Assembly: GCA_036346275.1 (NCBI GenBank)
Contig: CM070722.1
Coordinates: 21,413,336-21,477,335, forward strand
Direction of reading: 5' to 3'
From: Otatea glauca
Lineage: Eukaryota; Streptophyta; Magnoliopsida; Poales; Poaceae
DNA length: 64,000 nucleotides
Shown: positions 24,661-35,708 of the stretch, in pieces
How positions within the stretch are numbered: the first letter of the stretch is position 1
Layout of the letters: every line of letters starts with the position of its first letter
Notes under the pieces: model-generated
Databases searched by the model: none
Told to the model about the DNA's origin: nothing
The model's input: only the letters and a program-made list of their open reading frames with translations
Made by a program: the position numbers and the translations under genes

Positions 24661-24987
24661 GTCAACTCTGTCCACTTCACAGCGGTTTCAACTTTCCGAG
24701 ATCTCATCATTTTTCGTCGAGATTTCAGTATTTCCCACCAAAATCTCGGAAATCTCGTTTAAAAAAAGATCAGATTTGAATTTTTCTTTTTGGATTTCGT
24801 TTGTATTTCGTCCGAAATTTCGGAATCTCGTCTGAAATTTTGGATTTTGGTGGGTGACGAGATATAAACTGGAAACGAAATTTGAAAGCCTAGTGCTTAT
24901 ACGGGGAAGCTCTGCTTCATTGGCATCGCCCTCGCCAGTACTCTACGCACCAAACCGCTCTTTTTATGCTGCTTCCACCCGGGCTTA

Positions 24988-25721
24988 GGCCCTGTTTGTT
25001 TCGGCTTTTTCACTGGCTTAAAAGCAGAAAAGTTAAAGCCGAAACAAACGACTGGCTTTTAAGCCGGGCTTAAAAAAAGCCAAAAGCCTCCATATAACTA
25101 TAAGCCAAAAGCCAGGTGAGAGGTGCTTTTTTGGGCTTTTTTGGGATGAAATAACCCTTTGCCACTGGAGGTCTCCAAAATTACCCACAACCCTAAAGGT
25201 ATTTCAAACTTTCTAGCAATAAGCTACACCCAGGGTTCACAAAATCGTATTTCAAAAAATCGTTCGAAATTCGAAAACCACAAAAATCGCTCGAAAACCG
25301 TTAGGAATCGAAGGGTTAAGAAATCAAAAAAATTTGAAAAAAATTCAAAAAAATCGAAAACAATTCGGTTTTTCGCAAGAAACCGCTTAGTTTTTAAGAA
25401 CGGTTTTTTTGTTAAAACCACGGTTTTTCAACGGTTTTCGAGCGGTTTTCAACGCATAAATTTTTTCAATTTTTTTTTATTTTTTTTAATTTAAATAAAA
25501 TGGTTTACCGAGCGGTTTTGGATATCGAACCACGGTGGTGCACTCGAAAACCGCAATTTTCGCCGGTTTTGTGAGCCCTGGCTACACCATCTAACCCATC
25601 AAAAAGCTAGGATACCAAACAGCATGTCTTAGCTTAAAAGCAGACGGCTTAAAAGCTCGTTAAGCCAAAAAGCTAGCTTTAAGCCAAAAGCCAAAAAGCC
25701 TAAGCCGAAACAAACAGGGCC
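24988..25721. mobile_element. Tourist-like (PIF/Harbinger) MITE
   Basis: The ends GGCCCTGTTTGTTTCGGCTT and its reverse complement are inverted repeats flanked by TTA (24985-24987 and 25722-25724). A 3-bp TTA/TAA duplication is typical of PIF/Harbinger MITEs. The arms are rich in 'aaaagcc/ggctttt' motifs. Without the hAT insertion the element is about 376 bp and codes for nothing. Confidence 0.88.
25231..25580. mobile_element. hAT-type MITE nested in the Tourist-like MITE
   Basis: The inverted ends CAGGGTTCACAAAA and TTTTGTGAGCCCTG are flanked by a perfect 8-bp duplication GCTACACC (25223-25230 and 25581-25588). Eight base pairs plus CAGGG ends indicate the hAT superfamily. The interior is full of 'gaaaaccg/cggttttc' motifs and has no coding sequence. 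Confidence 0.92.
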
Positions 25722-25988
25722 TTAGTCAATCAATGCTCTCTCTAGGAAACGAGGCTACGTACCTCTCATGCGTGGGCCACACCGTCAAACTCACCCGTAA
25801 CGACGTAACTCTCTAGTGCTTCCTGCTGCACCATTCGTTCCTAAACAGAAGATCTTGGATCCATTTATTGCACAGGTTTGGGTTCAAGAAACAGAAGTCT
25901 TATCTTTTATAGTCCTCTTGAATCTTTTTTGTGCAAATTTAGTCCATGTGCAAATACAGTTACAAAAATAGCTTCCTTCCCAACTACG

Positions 25989-28900
25989 TATAACATCTCA
26001 ATTTTTGTTTTTATTCAATTTTTGGTGCCATTTATTGGTTTTGTGAATTTTGGGAATTGTTTGGAATTTATTTAATATTTTTGAATTAGGCTAATTGTGA
26101 AAATTATTTAAATATATGAAAGATTTATATAAAAATTTTCAAAAGTATTTTATTGGAGTTCCAAATGTCTCAACTTATTTTTTTAGATTTTTTCTAGAAT
26201 TTTTGGATATTTTTTGCTATTTTATTTGGCTTTGTTTAATTTCTAGAATTATTTCTAATTGAAAAAGGTTTGAAATTATTTGAATAGTATTCGGGCCAAA
26301 ACCTTAATAGGCATAGCTCAATTTCTACACTAGCCCGGTCCAACACACCTCAGCCCATGTGCCGCGAAACCCTATAATCTCTACCATCAGATCTTGATTG
26401 GACGTGGAGGGTGATCTTAGAAACCCTAATGCGTCAAGGTCGTTTTATTGTGCTAGCGTGAATGGTTAGGATGGTGCCGCATTTCATGCGATGGTAGCCG
26501 TTGGATTGGTGACACATGGATGATTGTGATTGCTTCGTCTCTGTGTGGTCGGTGGAGTTCGTATCCAACCCGTTTCCACCGCTACGTCGCATAAAAGTTT
26601 GTGTAGAACATGGAAGATGAGGCTATTTAATCGCTGGATCGTTCCTTGAAGTTCTCCATCTCAAGCCGCTTCTTTTGCCCTGAGATTCGTAGCCCAAGGC
26701 ACCTTGGTTCGCTAGTTGTTGCTCGTCGGAGTTCTTGAAGATCGCCGGTCGTTTGAGCGTTTTGTTCTGCGTCGTCAAGCCATCTCCACCACGGTCAAGC
26801 CTAGAACCGAAGTTGTCCGATAACGCTGGTTCAGATCTATGAGTTTCACGCTGAGTTTTTTTGTCGTTCACTGGTTTGCGTGCTTTCTCCTCTGGCGGAG
26901 CGTTGCCACGGTTTGGTCATCAGAATTCCCTCGATTGCCGATGACGTGGCTTGGACTCAGAGTTGACACGTGGATGCCAACTGGTTTGCCGCATCATTGC
27001 TTTGTCATCATTCGTGCTGACGTGGACGCTCAGTGGATGGTTATGTCAGCTGCCATGTCAGAACATGGGCCTAGTGTTAGTCGCCATTGGCCGTGGACTG
27101 AGTTCATGGAAGTCTCGGGTTTTCTGTGGACCCTATCCAGCGAGCATGGATCCACCTATCAACGAGTTAAAGATTTTTCAGGATTATTTTTATTCAGGAA
27201 AAGTTGGTGCTGATGTCAGCATGATGTCATTATTCGAGTTTTCAGTAGAAAAATAATTCAAGAAATGTCTGATTTTTCTTTAAATTTAAATCTGTCGATA
27301 GTCTGTTCTTCATATGAGCTCTGATTTAGGCAATTCCAGTTTCTAAAAATTTATAAAATTGAGATCTATTTAGTGATGAATTTTATTTGATTTTTGGAGT
27401 TTGTTTGCTCACTATTTTTGTATTTATTTGGTATTCTCTCTCGATTCACGTAGATGTCGAAGTGCCCGGATCGCTTGAGGGTGAAGTGTTGACTCAAGAT
27501 CAATCTCAAGACCAAGACCAAGACCTTTTCTAAGATAAGTTGTGCTTTGATCATGTTGAATCTAGTTTTACAAATGCTATATTGTTTTAAATTGCTGCAT
27601 GATATTTTATACTTACAACTATTTTCAATAATTTGGGATCTAGTTATTATGCCCAATTGGAGTATATCTACCTCGTCATTTGTATACCATGATTATTTAT
27701 CACCCTAGGATGGATAATTATTAGTTGGTTGGTAACAAATTCCAACATAGGTTTGTTAGATCGTGAATAGTGTGCTTAGCAATGCAACGGGTTATTGATA
27801 TCATTTTGAAAGTTCAAATCAATCTTGACTAGTGGAATATGGAACATATTTATGAAAAGGTGTGTCATATGTTGTCACGCAATGATGTTGAGTTTTTGAT
27901 AGTATGTGTTGCACGCTAATCTATTGGAGTGGTAAATGATTTAGACTAGGGCATGCGGAAAGGAACTGTGAGCCATGGTGGGCCTAGGTGGCATTGGGTT
28001 GACATGTTTTACGAGTGAATGTGAGATGATTTTCTATGGATGAATTGTTGGATGTCTTGTCTCGGTCAATTAAGGACAAAACATTGCAAGCCATTGAACT
28101 AGGCTAATCATGAAACCACATATCTGGAATAGGACGGACCTAACTAAGTAAGTTACCGAGTCTTAACATTCAATGCCTCGGGAGGATAATCAAATTGAGT
28201 GTGCGGTTATGGGGAATTTGTGTGTAATAGCCACATATATGTTAAACGGTATGTCCATCCTATTCTTCTGCTCTGAGTGAGGGAATGAATAGCGAGTTTA
28301 GACTTATCGGGAGGATCGGTGTTATGACAGAGTCTCTGAAAGGTTTTGTTATGACCTTCTAGCCACACGTAGATGGCTACGTGATATTACATAGTTGTAC
28401 AGTTTGATCAAACCATGTGGGTAAAGTGTGTAACTTCTACATATTGTCAATCTATTCGGATAGCCATGTCCACGGTATTGGGCAATGCTTGGGAATTTTA
28501 GTCAAGGGTTAGATTTTATAAAACAAAACTTGGGAAGGGAGGCTATGTGCCATTGGAAATATTGGAAATTGTTTAGGGCTATGTGCCAAGTTTACTTTTG
28601 AAAAATATCTGAAAGTTATTTATTATTGTTATTTATTTTGCTGTCATTTAAATCTATTTATTGTATTCATTTGTAAATGCTGCTTTGCTGCAAAATAACC
28701 ATATTGGCCATCTAATGGAATAATTCATGCATATAGCTATAATAAAATTGCATTCTGTACACAACTTATTGAGTGCTTTATGTACTCACTCTTGCTACAA
28801 AAAAATCATCAATTGAAGAAGAGTCTACACTAGCTTTGGAGGAGTACTAGGAGGAGACGAACGTTTAGGGTGCGTCTTGTCAGTTGACTGTGACAAATTG

Positions 28901-29149
28901 ATGGGTTTCTTATTATGTTTTCTTTCCGCTGCAATTTAATATTTATAGTTTAGCCTTGTGTGGCATAGTTATGTAAAGTCGACCATAAGGTCACTCACCT
29001 ATCTTATATTTAATAAATGAAGTCTTTTATTATGTTTCCGCTGTGTATGATTGTGATATTCATCTATATTGCCACTGTGTCCACTAGCGTGATCCTGGAA
29101 TAGTGCGGTATACACAGAGGGTCCGAATTTGCATATTTGGGTTTTGACA
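25989..29149 (+). repeat. Solo LTR of the Tekay-like family, 3.16 kb
   Basis: It starts TATAACATCTC (decayed TGTAACATCCC), ends GGGTTTTGACA, and is flanked by a perfect CTACG duplication (25984-25988 and 29150-29154). It aligns along its length with both LTRs of the chromovirus at 9943-21222. No internal region is present, so LTR-LTR recombination removed the body. Open frames inside (for example near 26839-27213) have no domain and are not genes. Confidence 0.92.
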
Positions 29150-29154
29150 CTACG

Positions 29155-29482
29155 GAAGCACCGATAGGTAACACTTATCACTTGCTGCGTATGTGTACTG
29201 CGGTAGGGGGTCCAAATCACTTGCCATGCACATGTACCATGGCAGGCGGCTAGACCCATGGTAGCTCGGCTGATCGCGGCAGGCTTGTTACCACTCTCCC
29301 CTAGCTCGACAGTAAGGTGCCAAGCTCCCTAAGCGTGGTAGTGGATCCTGTCGCACTCGTCCTCCTGCCATAGTTAGCCGTGCTGCCGAGAGTGCGAGCT
29401 TTTGCTGCGGTACACGAGCGTGACAGGTGACACATATCTCTTGCTGGCATTTTCACTACGAGAAACGTGGCTATTTTTATAA
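29155..29482. other. Unassigned spacer
   Basis: Moderately GC-rich sequence with several 'tgccatgg/ctggcatt'-like words, no frame over 65 codons and no recognisable repeat end. I see nothing that can be named. Confidence 0.4.
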
Positions 29483-29889
29483 GGAAAAAGTCCATATAAC
29501 ACCCTCAACTTTGCTCAAAAGTCCATCCAATAATCTAAAATTTGAAACCGGTTATTTAGCATCTCAAACTTTCCAATCCTGTTTGTTTAACACCCTAAGC
29601 TTGTTTTGTAGGGGAAAAATCCATATAACTCTCCGAACTTTGCTTAATAGTCTGTCGGACACCGCAAGCTTTGAAACAGGTTATCTAGCACCCCGAACTT
29701 TGCAATCCCATTAGTTTAACACCCCAAAACCGGTTAAAAGCTTAGGGTGTTAAACAAACGGGATTGGAAAGTTCGGGGGTGCTAGATAACCTGTTTCAAA
29801 GTTTGTTGTGTTTGACGGACTTTTGAGCAAAGTTTAGGGTATTAGACGGACTTTTGAGCAAAGTTAAGGGTGTTATATAGACTTTTTCC
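29483..29889. mobile_element. Fold-back MITE, Mutator-like
   Basis: Long inverted arms start GGAAAAAGTCCATATAACACCC and end GGGTGTTATATAGACTTTTTCC. The flanks TTTTTATAA (29474-29482) and TTTTTATGA (29890-29898) form a 9-bp duplication with one mismatch, the Mutator size. Inside are repeated units of 'caccccgaactttgc'. There is no coding sequence. Confidence 0.82.
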
Positions 29890-29899
29890 TTTTTATGAT

Positions 29900-30398
29900 T
29901 GTATTTGCATGGAGATCAAATTTGTAAAAAAATGTCAACCAGGCTAGAAAAACAATGTCTCCCCCCTTCTGTGGCGATGGCACTACCGCACATTGCCTTG
30001 GAGCTCATATGTTTATTCCATATCCAAAAATAAAAAAATCTTTCCATTGGAGAGTGCAAATGCTTGTACCAGTGCTACCTAGGTACTTGAATATTTAAGC
30101 ATATGTATAAACTTGTTTGCATTAGAGAAGGGAGTTTTTATAAAGTAGTTGACAATGCGGCAGCATTCTCTCTTTAAGCACTCCTGCCTAAGCACTTTGT
30201 ATTTTACATGTCCTAAGGGCTTATTTGGTCAAGATCTACCAGTCCGATTCTTCAGAGTCAACAAGTGGGGCAAGAGCCGACCAGTCTATACATGTATTTC
30301 TATCGTAGAGTACATAGCGTGTATCGTTATAGTTAACTATCCATGAATGCTGCGAAACTGTATGTACATACTACACTTGATCTTTATATCTAAAATAC
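29900..30398. other. Unassigned spacer
   Basis: AT-rich sequence with one 65-codon open frame (30149-30346) that shows no domain. No repeat ends were recognised. Confidence 0.35.
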
Positions 30399-30399
30399 T

Positions 30400-31335
30400 A
30401 CATCCATCACAAATAGTTGTCGTTTTGGACATTGTTGGCACCAAAAAACGCGAAGAGGGGTTTGGGATCTATCGGCCACAACACATGTGACTAACGCCGG
30501 GTTTTGAGATTCGAGGCGTGCCAACCGATTTAATCCTACAATCGGTAAGATAGATAGGAAAATACGCTTAGAAGACGATTCAGTGGAAGAATCGGCAAAG
30601 ATCTAAACAGCCAAAAAGCCGATTAAATTTAAGGTAACGATAAGTCTACTCAGCCGATTAAGGCTATCAGATTAAGGTAGATCTTGCCGAAAAAGACAAT
30701 GCGCAGCAAGATCGGAGAAAATCGAACCTGACGTAATCGATGGAGACCAACAATCGGCGATACGCAACTTTATTGATCAGAATCAAATTACAAAGAGAAT
30801 TCTAAATTGGAGGACTACTCCTAGTCGACAAGAAAGTAAATAAAAAGTAACGTGAGTTGATTGATTTGATTGTGTTGCTTTCTCGCTCAACCTTGACCAT
30901 CTTTTATAGCACATCGGCCGATCGTATCTGTCTCCAATACGTTGTCCACCATGATCCGTATTGGCCTCTACTCAGATAGATCGCATACCTAGATTAGCAC
31001 CGGTCACAATCCATATTTCAATTATCCTTTCCTTTTCCGATATCGGCCAAAACATCCCCTGATCCGTAGCTTGACAATTTGGCCGTACCTTGCCAAAATT
31101 TTGTGCAAACACACATCGACAGTCTATAAAACACAGCTTCAACCACTAATTCCTATTATAATATATTTATAAAATCTAATAAAATTATAATATTATGAAA
31201 GTACTTTTGAGACAAATCTACACATATGATTTTTATATATCCAATTTAATTATTTAAAAAGATATTGACAGTTAAATTTTTGAAAGTTTGACTATATTTA
31301 TATTTAAAACAACAACTGTTTCTAATTGGTGGGAG
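30400..31335. mobile_element. Stowaway-like MITE split by a solo LTR
   Basis: The pieces 30400-30432 and 31112-31335 join into a sequence that aligns with the MITE at 35709-35967: 'acaaatagttgtcgttttgg' at one end, 'aaaattataatatcatgaaagtac' in the middle, and the inverse end 'ttctaattggtgggag'. The terminal repeats are decayed. The insertion between the pieces is the solo LTR. Confidence 0.65.
30433..31111 (-). repeat. Solo LTR of the Tat-type family (copy 1)
   Basis: On the minus strand it runs from TGTTTGCACAAAATTTTGGC to TTTTTTGGTGCCAACA. It resembles the 642-bp LTRs of the element at 43221-56197, including 'atcggccgat' and 'cctagtcgac' blocks. Flanks are GACAT and CACAT (four of five bases equal). 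No coding body accompanies it. Confidence 0.82.
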
Positions 31336-31439
31336 TAGAGTTGTATGCCTACTTCTACCTTGTATCCCATTAATTTGTACCATTATAATCTAGGCTTGTC
31401 AACATAAGTGACATGGACAATAAAGTGTTTTGCCGTTTT

Positions 31440-31599
31440 TATTACCCCCTATGTCCCGCAATATATATGTCCAAACTCATAATACGTACAGACCAAACAA
31501 ACACTAAATCTAAGAAAAATTAATATCATTGTACCATACATATCCCTATTAAATAATATACTATAACTACCTATCCACTTTTTATGCATTAAAACATGG
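31440..31599. repeat. Possible MITE fragment
   Basis: The words 'taccccctatgtcccgcaat' resemble a Stowaway end (CTCCCTCCGTCCC type), and the rest is AT-rich. Only one end is visible, because the next solo LTR begins at 31600. Confidence 0.35.
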
Positions 31600-32273
31600 T
31601 GTGGGCGCCAAAAACGTGAAGAGAGGTCTATCTGCTACAACACACAAGACGAACACTGGGTTCTTAGGTTCGGGGCGTGCCAACCGATTTGATTCTGCAA
31701 TCGATAAGATAAATATAAAATATACTTAGAGCTGATCTAATGAGAGAATCGGCAAAGGTCTAAATAGCTAAAAAGCCGATTAGATCTAAGATAATGATAA
31801 GTCTAATTAGTCGATTAGGACTAATCAGATGATAAAGGTAGATCTTTTTCGAAAAAGGCGATGCGCAACAAGATCGGAGAAAATCAAACCTGATTGGCGT
31901 AACCGGAGGAGATCAACAATCGACGATGCGCACCTTTATTGATCAAATCAGATTACAAAAAGTCTAAATTACAGATGCTACTCCTAGTCGACAAAAAGTA
32001 AATAAAAGTAATGCGAGTTGATTGATTGGATTGTGTTGTTCTCCCTGCTTGTCCTTCACCATCTTTTATAGCACATCGGCTGATCGTATCCATCTCTGAC
32101 ACGCTGTCTACCATGATCCGTAGTGGCCTCTACTCGGACAGATCTCATGTTTAGATCAGTATCGGTTACAATCCATATTTAAATTATCCTTTCCTTATCC
32201 GATGTCAACCAAAACATCTCCTGATCGTTAGCCTGTCAATTTGACCATACCTTGCCAAAATCTGGTGCAAACA
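31600..32273 (-). repeat. Solo LTR of the Tat-type family (copy 2)
   Basis: The minus strand starts TGTTTGCACCAGATTTTGGC and ends GTTTTTGGCGCCCACA. It aligns with copy 1 and with the LTRs at 43221 and 55557. Flanks are CATGG and CATGT. Its internal region has been lost. It lies 488 bp from copy 1, but different flanks show two separate insertions. Confidence 0.82.
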
Positions 32274-32598
32274 CATGTATATTGAGTAGAAATATTACAA
32301 TAACACACCATGATTTTGTCAATGTAATTATACATGAGACTACGCTTTCCAAAAAGTATACTTATCATGCCAAATATTCCACGGTTGGATAGTTTGAATT
32401 GGATATGGATTGGATCAACTATATACGGATAACTTTCAAATTTGGAATTGAATGTCCATCCATTAGCAGGCCGTGTCACATGCCAAATATATCGCATTTA
32501 TACGCACGGGCACCCTACTATTCAAAATAAACAATAATTGGCAAGTAACTATTTAATTTGCATATATGCTCCAAAGTAAAAACCCTATACTCCAAATA
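32274..32598. other. Unassigned AT-rich spacer
   Basis: No gene or repeat end is visible. One short minus-strand frame crosses into the neighbouring LTR and has no domain. Confidence 0.35.
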
Positions 32599-33518
32599 TC
32601 TCTACTACTTCTAATTACGACTTGGTAGCAGCGGTCCGTTCTTCGTACCCTCTCTTTCCTTCTATTCGCTCAGCCCGCCCCCGCCCCCCTTTCCTTCTGT
32701 TCGCTCAGCCCGCCCCCACCCGATCCGGATTCCCTCTATTTTATGGAAATATTACCGATCACATCTCCTTAAAATGGAAGGATTTTATTCATATCTCTTA
32801 TAAATGAAAGAGTTTCCTCGTCGTATCCCGCTTGGATGGAATGACATACTCACCATATTCCACAACATGAAAATCCTATTTCATTGTATCTCATTCGGAT
32901 GGAAATGTAGAGATTAAAAGGCAAGAATTGCATAATCAAATCACGTGCCAATTCCGGAGATCACAAGGCACCGTATCATAGAGACTGAGCACTCACACGC
33001 CTAACTGCACTCTCCTCCACCTATAAAAGGCCATCTTCATCTCCATCGTAGAGGACATACGAAGAGAAGAGGAAGGCTCATACACACACAGGAGAAATAG
33101 AGAAAGAAGCAATACAAAAGATTAAAGGGGGCGCAAGAAACGATATAGAAGAAGGCCATAGCCATGGCTCCTTCTCTCATTTTTTTAAGACAGCTAAAGC
33201 TGTGATTAAATTATAAAGATAGAAAACAAAGTTTAAAGTCACAAGGTGTAGAAGACTGCACTCGAGACAAAAGGGGAGGAGAAAAAAAAAGAAACAGATT
33301 AAATTCTTTAAAGTTGCCGTTGTACTATCATGTTGAGGCTTTTTAAAATTATATTAGCATGAGTGATTAACTGATAATTTGAAAGTACTCTTAAGTAGCT
33401 AACAAGTTCGCTTCATACATGTCTTTCTCATCAACCAACTTGGCTGATATTTTGAAAAACTTTTCTTAATAAGGTTGTGTTTGAGAATTTTCGTAGCAAC
33501 GCACGGACATTTAACTAG
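32599..33518 (+). mobile_element. Helitron candidate with a promoter-like cargo
   Basis: The right end has CGTAGCAACGCACGG followed by CTAG (33515-33518) and T, similar to grass Helitron 3' ends. The proposed left end is TCTCTACTACTTC after an A (32598), fitting insertion between A and T. The interior has a short tandem duplication of a 'ttccttctattcgctcagccc' unit (32667-32720) and a promoter-like block. The 3' hairpin is imperfect and no Rep/helicase gene is present, so the call is tentative. Confidence 0.38.
33022..33205 (+). promoter_or_regulatory. Promoter, leader and start of an orphan gene
   Basis: TATAAAAG at 33022-33029 is followed by about 130 bp of purine-rich leader and then an ATG in good plant context (gccATGGCT at 33164-33166). 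The frame stops after 13 residues at 33205, where poly-T sequence begins. It looks like the 5' end of a host gene whose body is gone, perhaps carried in by the surrounding element. No product can be named. Confidence 0.35.
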
Positions 33519-33827
33519 TCAATATTTAAAGCATTCTAAAATGTGCATGTGCTCCAATTCAGAAACCAAATTAAGGATCCATATGGCTGTGAATTAATCA
33601 ATTGGATAATTAAGCCCTATATTTAGCAGGAAATACCATCCAAAATAATGTTCTCAATAAATGCCCATATTCCTAATTAGCATAAAACTAACCTGGACGA
33701 TCTCACAGGTCCATCTCATCTAGTCACCTGTTTATATTGCAAGCAATAGATGTGCACTATATATTACAGATAATCGTGTCATTAATCTATCATCAAGTCA
33801 AACCTTCAATTTGATTGCACTGCATGC
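33519..33827. other. Unassigned AT-rich spacer
   Basis: No gene is visible. The last part contains a CATGCA word and leads into the promoter-like region before 33921. Confidence 0.35.
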
Positions 33828-33838
33828 AAACAAGACTC

Positions 33839-34139
33839 TATATAGTGCCCCCCTACAACGTTGCAACAAGGCTGACAACCAAGCAAACACGGGCACTAAG
33901 ACTAGCAGTAACTAATCGCTATGGCCGTCCACAAGAACGTCGCGGTAGCGCTGCTCCTGCATATTTGGTCTCCCTTCACGCCTTATTTTTTTTCATCTTT
34001 TGTTTCTCTCGTACAAATTACAAATCTAGCTTTCTTCTCTACTATAGAAGCATCGACAAAGGACATATATCACCTACCACGACAAGCCGCTAGAGAGATA
34101 CAAATAGGCTTCACATGGTATGACCGAAGGGCAATATAG
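33839..34139 (+). pseudogene. Promoter and signal-peptide-like first exon
   Basis: TATATAG at 33839-33845 is followed after ~75 bp by an ATG (33921) whose frame starts MAVHKNVAVALLLHIW, a plausible secretory signal peptide with two hydrophobic segments. After about 20 residues the frame becomes AT-rich and shows no domain, ending at 34139. It could be the first exon of a small secreted protein that has lost its remainder. Chance cannot be excluded. Confidence 0.33.
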
Positions 34140-34196
34140 ACATTTCCTCAATGTTCCCTCTCCTCAAATAGTTGAAAACGATAATATATTAGCCTT

Positions 34197-34432
34197 ATAG
34201 TCTGTTTGTTTTTTCTTCTGATTCTGTATTCCGCCCCAAAAACAGAATAAAAAACAAACAGCCTGATTCTAAGAATCGATCCTCACAATCCAGCCCACAC
34301 ATATATACTAAAATCCACAGTCCACTTCATATGTGCTTTTAGATTTTCAGCTTTTAAAGAATCAACTTCTCTACATATACAATCCAGAATCAGTTTTTAG
34401 AGATTCCAAAGCAAAAAACAAATAGTCCCTTA
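34197..34432. mobile_element. Probable small MITE
   Basis: The ends 'agtctgtttgttttttc' and 'gcaaaaaacaaatagtccc' are imperfect inverted repeats around an AT-rich, non-coding core with several internal inverted words ('gattctaagaatc', 'ccagaatcagtttt'). TTA lies near both ends. The superfamily is uncertain. Confidence 0.5.
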
Positions 34433-34977
34433 GTGTCCCAGAGCAAATATCCACATTTTAGTAGTGTGTTCTGACAAAGACACGAAAAACTTGTGTTCTG
34501 GAGTAAATGCAACAAAATATGAGTGTTCTATAGCCAATTTTGTCTTCAATATTTTTGGACAAATATTCGAGTATCAAGGGTAAACTCATAAAACTTAGCA
34601 ATTCATAATAAGTCATTAGATGTTCAAAATAGATACTCGCATTTGTTTGGTTAATGAGTTCCACCTTCCATCTTTCTGGCCAAAACTAGAAATATTTGAT
34701 CCATAAGTCCCGTCTAAATTGAGGGATTCTTATCTCAAATAGGAGTTGATATAGCGTTTCGTATGAAATTACAAGACATAATGGTTGTTTGAGTAGAGAT
34801 TTTAGGAAAAACCGATGATTTGCTATGTTTTACTTATGCCATTGATGATTTGTCTCGTGATGACTCAATGATATACGGGTCTCATCACGCGACAAATCAT
34901 CAATTACACCAACTAAAACGAGACAAATCATCAAATCTCCCCAATCCCGCAACGAGTCTACTTCCTTGGAAAGCAAG
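34433..34977. other. Spacer with a short inverted repeat
   Basis: It contains 'gatgatttgtctcgtgatga' (34844-34863) and the near-perfect inverse (34882-34901), and a third partial copy at about 34920-34932. The hairpin is small and there is no gene. Confidence 0.5.
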
Positions 34978-35029
34978 CACGACCTTCTGATCCGAAGTCA
35001 GACGCGCTAATCCACTGCGCTATGCGGTC
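34978..35029 (-). tRNA. 5' part of a tRNA-Arg(UCG) gene, truncated
   Basis: The minus strand starts GACCGCATAGCGCAGTGG and continues through a complete D arm and anticodon arm (TCTGA-CTTCGGA-TCAGA, anticodon TCG) to the variable loop. This matches what is known of plant tRNA-Arg. After about 52 bases the T arm and acceptor 3' strand are replaced by unrelated sequence (34977 downwards), so no cloverleaf can close. It is a tRNA fragment, not a working gene. Confidence 0.8.
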
Positions 35030-35708
35030 AGCTCGCACGAGAAAGTTATTAATCCCATAGATGATGGAAATCGACGTGCCTCCAGGAGCCGAGTCGAATA
35101 TGTCGACGTGTATACCCACTGCGGCTGAGAAAGGAGGTATAAGCTGTTTGTTAATCTCTCCAATTAATTGGAAGAGGTTTTTTTTTATATAAAAAAAGAG
35201 GATTTGCGCAGGATTACTTCTTTTTGAGAAAGATCCGGCCTGGCCGTTTAGGGCCCCATCTAGGCATATGCGATCTGCTTGCCCAAAAACAATTCCGAAT
35301 GACTTGTGTTCGGACGTCCGAAATTTTTGGACGTCAACATTTTCTTCCTACGCGTGAAACATTTTACTTCGATAACAGTATAAATATGCGCGCAAAAAAA
35401 ATATATTGCAGTCGTTGAAAAAAATATTGCAGACGTTAAGAAAAAATGTTGCACCGAACGTCCGACGAAACATCTTCAGATCGGACGTCCAGACGCTAGT
35501 TCTTCCCAAAACAATTGGGCTATACATTGGCCGCTGGGTTATAGGTCCTAACAAACGGCATGCTATTATTCTCTCGAAACGAAACAGCATGTTATTACCA
35601 CTAATTCGTTCTTTTTAAGAAAAAAGAATTATGATGTCATTGATCATGCTGCTGCGTTAACGCTTAACACACCGATATCCGCCACTAGCTAGCTAGTTTC
35701 TTCCGATA
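35030..35708. other. Unassigned spacer with repeated 'gacgtccg' words
   Basis: Words such as 'cggacgtcc' recur at 35313-35320, 35457-35463 and 35485-35492 among AT-rich sequence. This suggests an old inverted-repeat transposon, but no ends could be fixed. There is no gene. Confidence 0.35.

Noticed and set aside
24278..24835. 185-codon Pro/Ser/Arg-rich frame and antisense partners
   Set aside because: GC-rich degenerate repeats are open in several frames on both strands and show no domain.
26839..27256. 124- and 101-codon frames on the plus strand
   Set aside because: They lie inside the solo LTR at 25989-29149 and have no domain.
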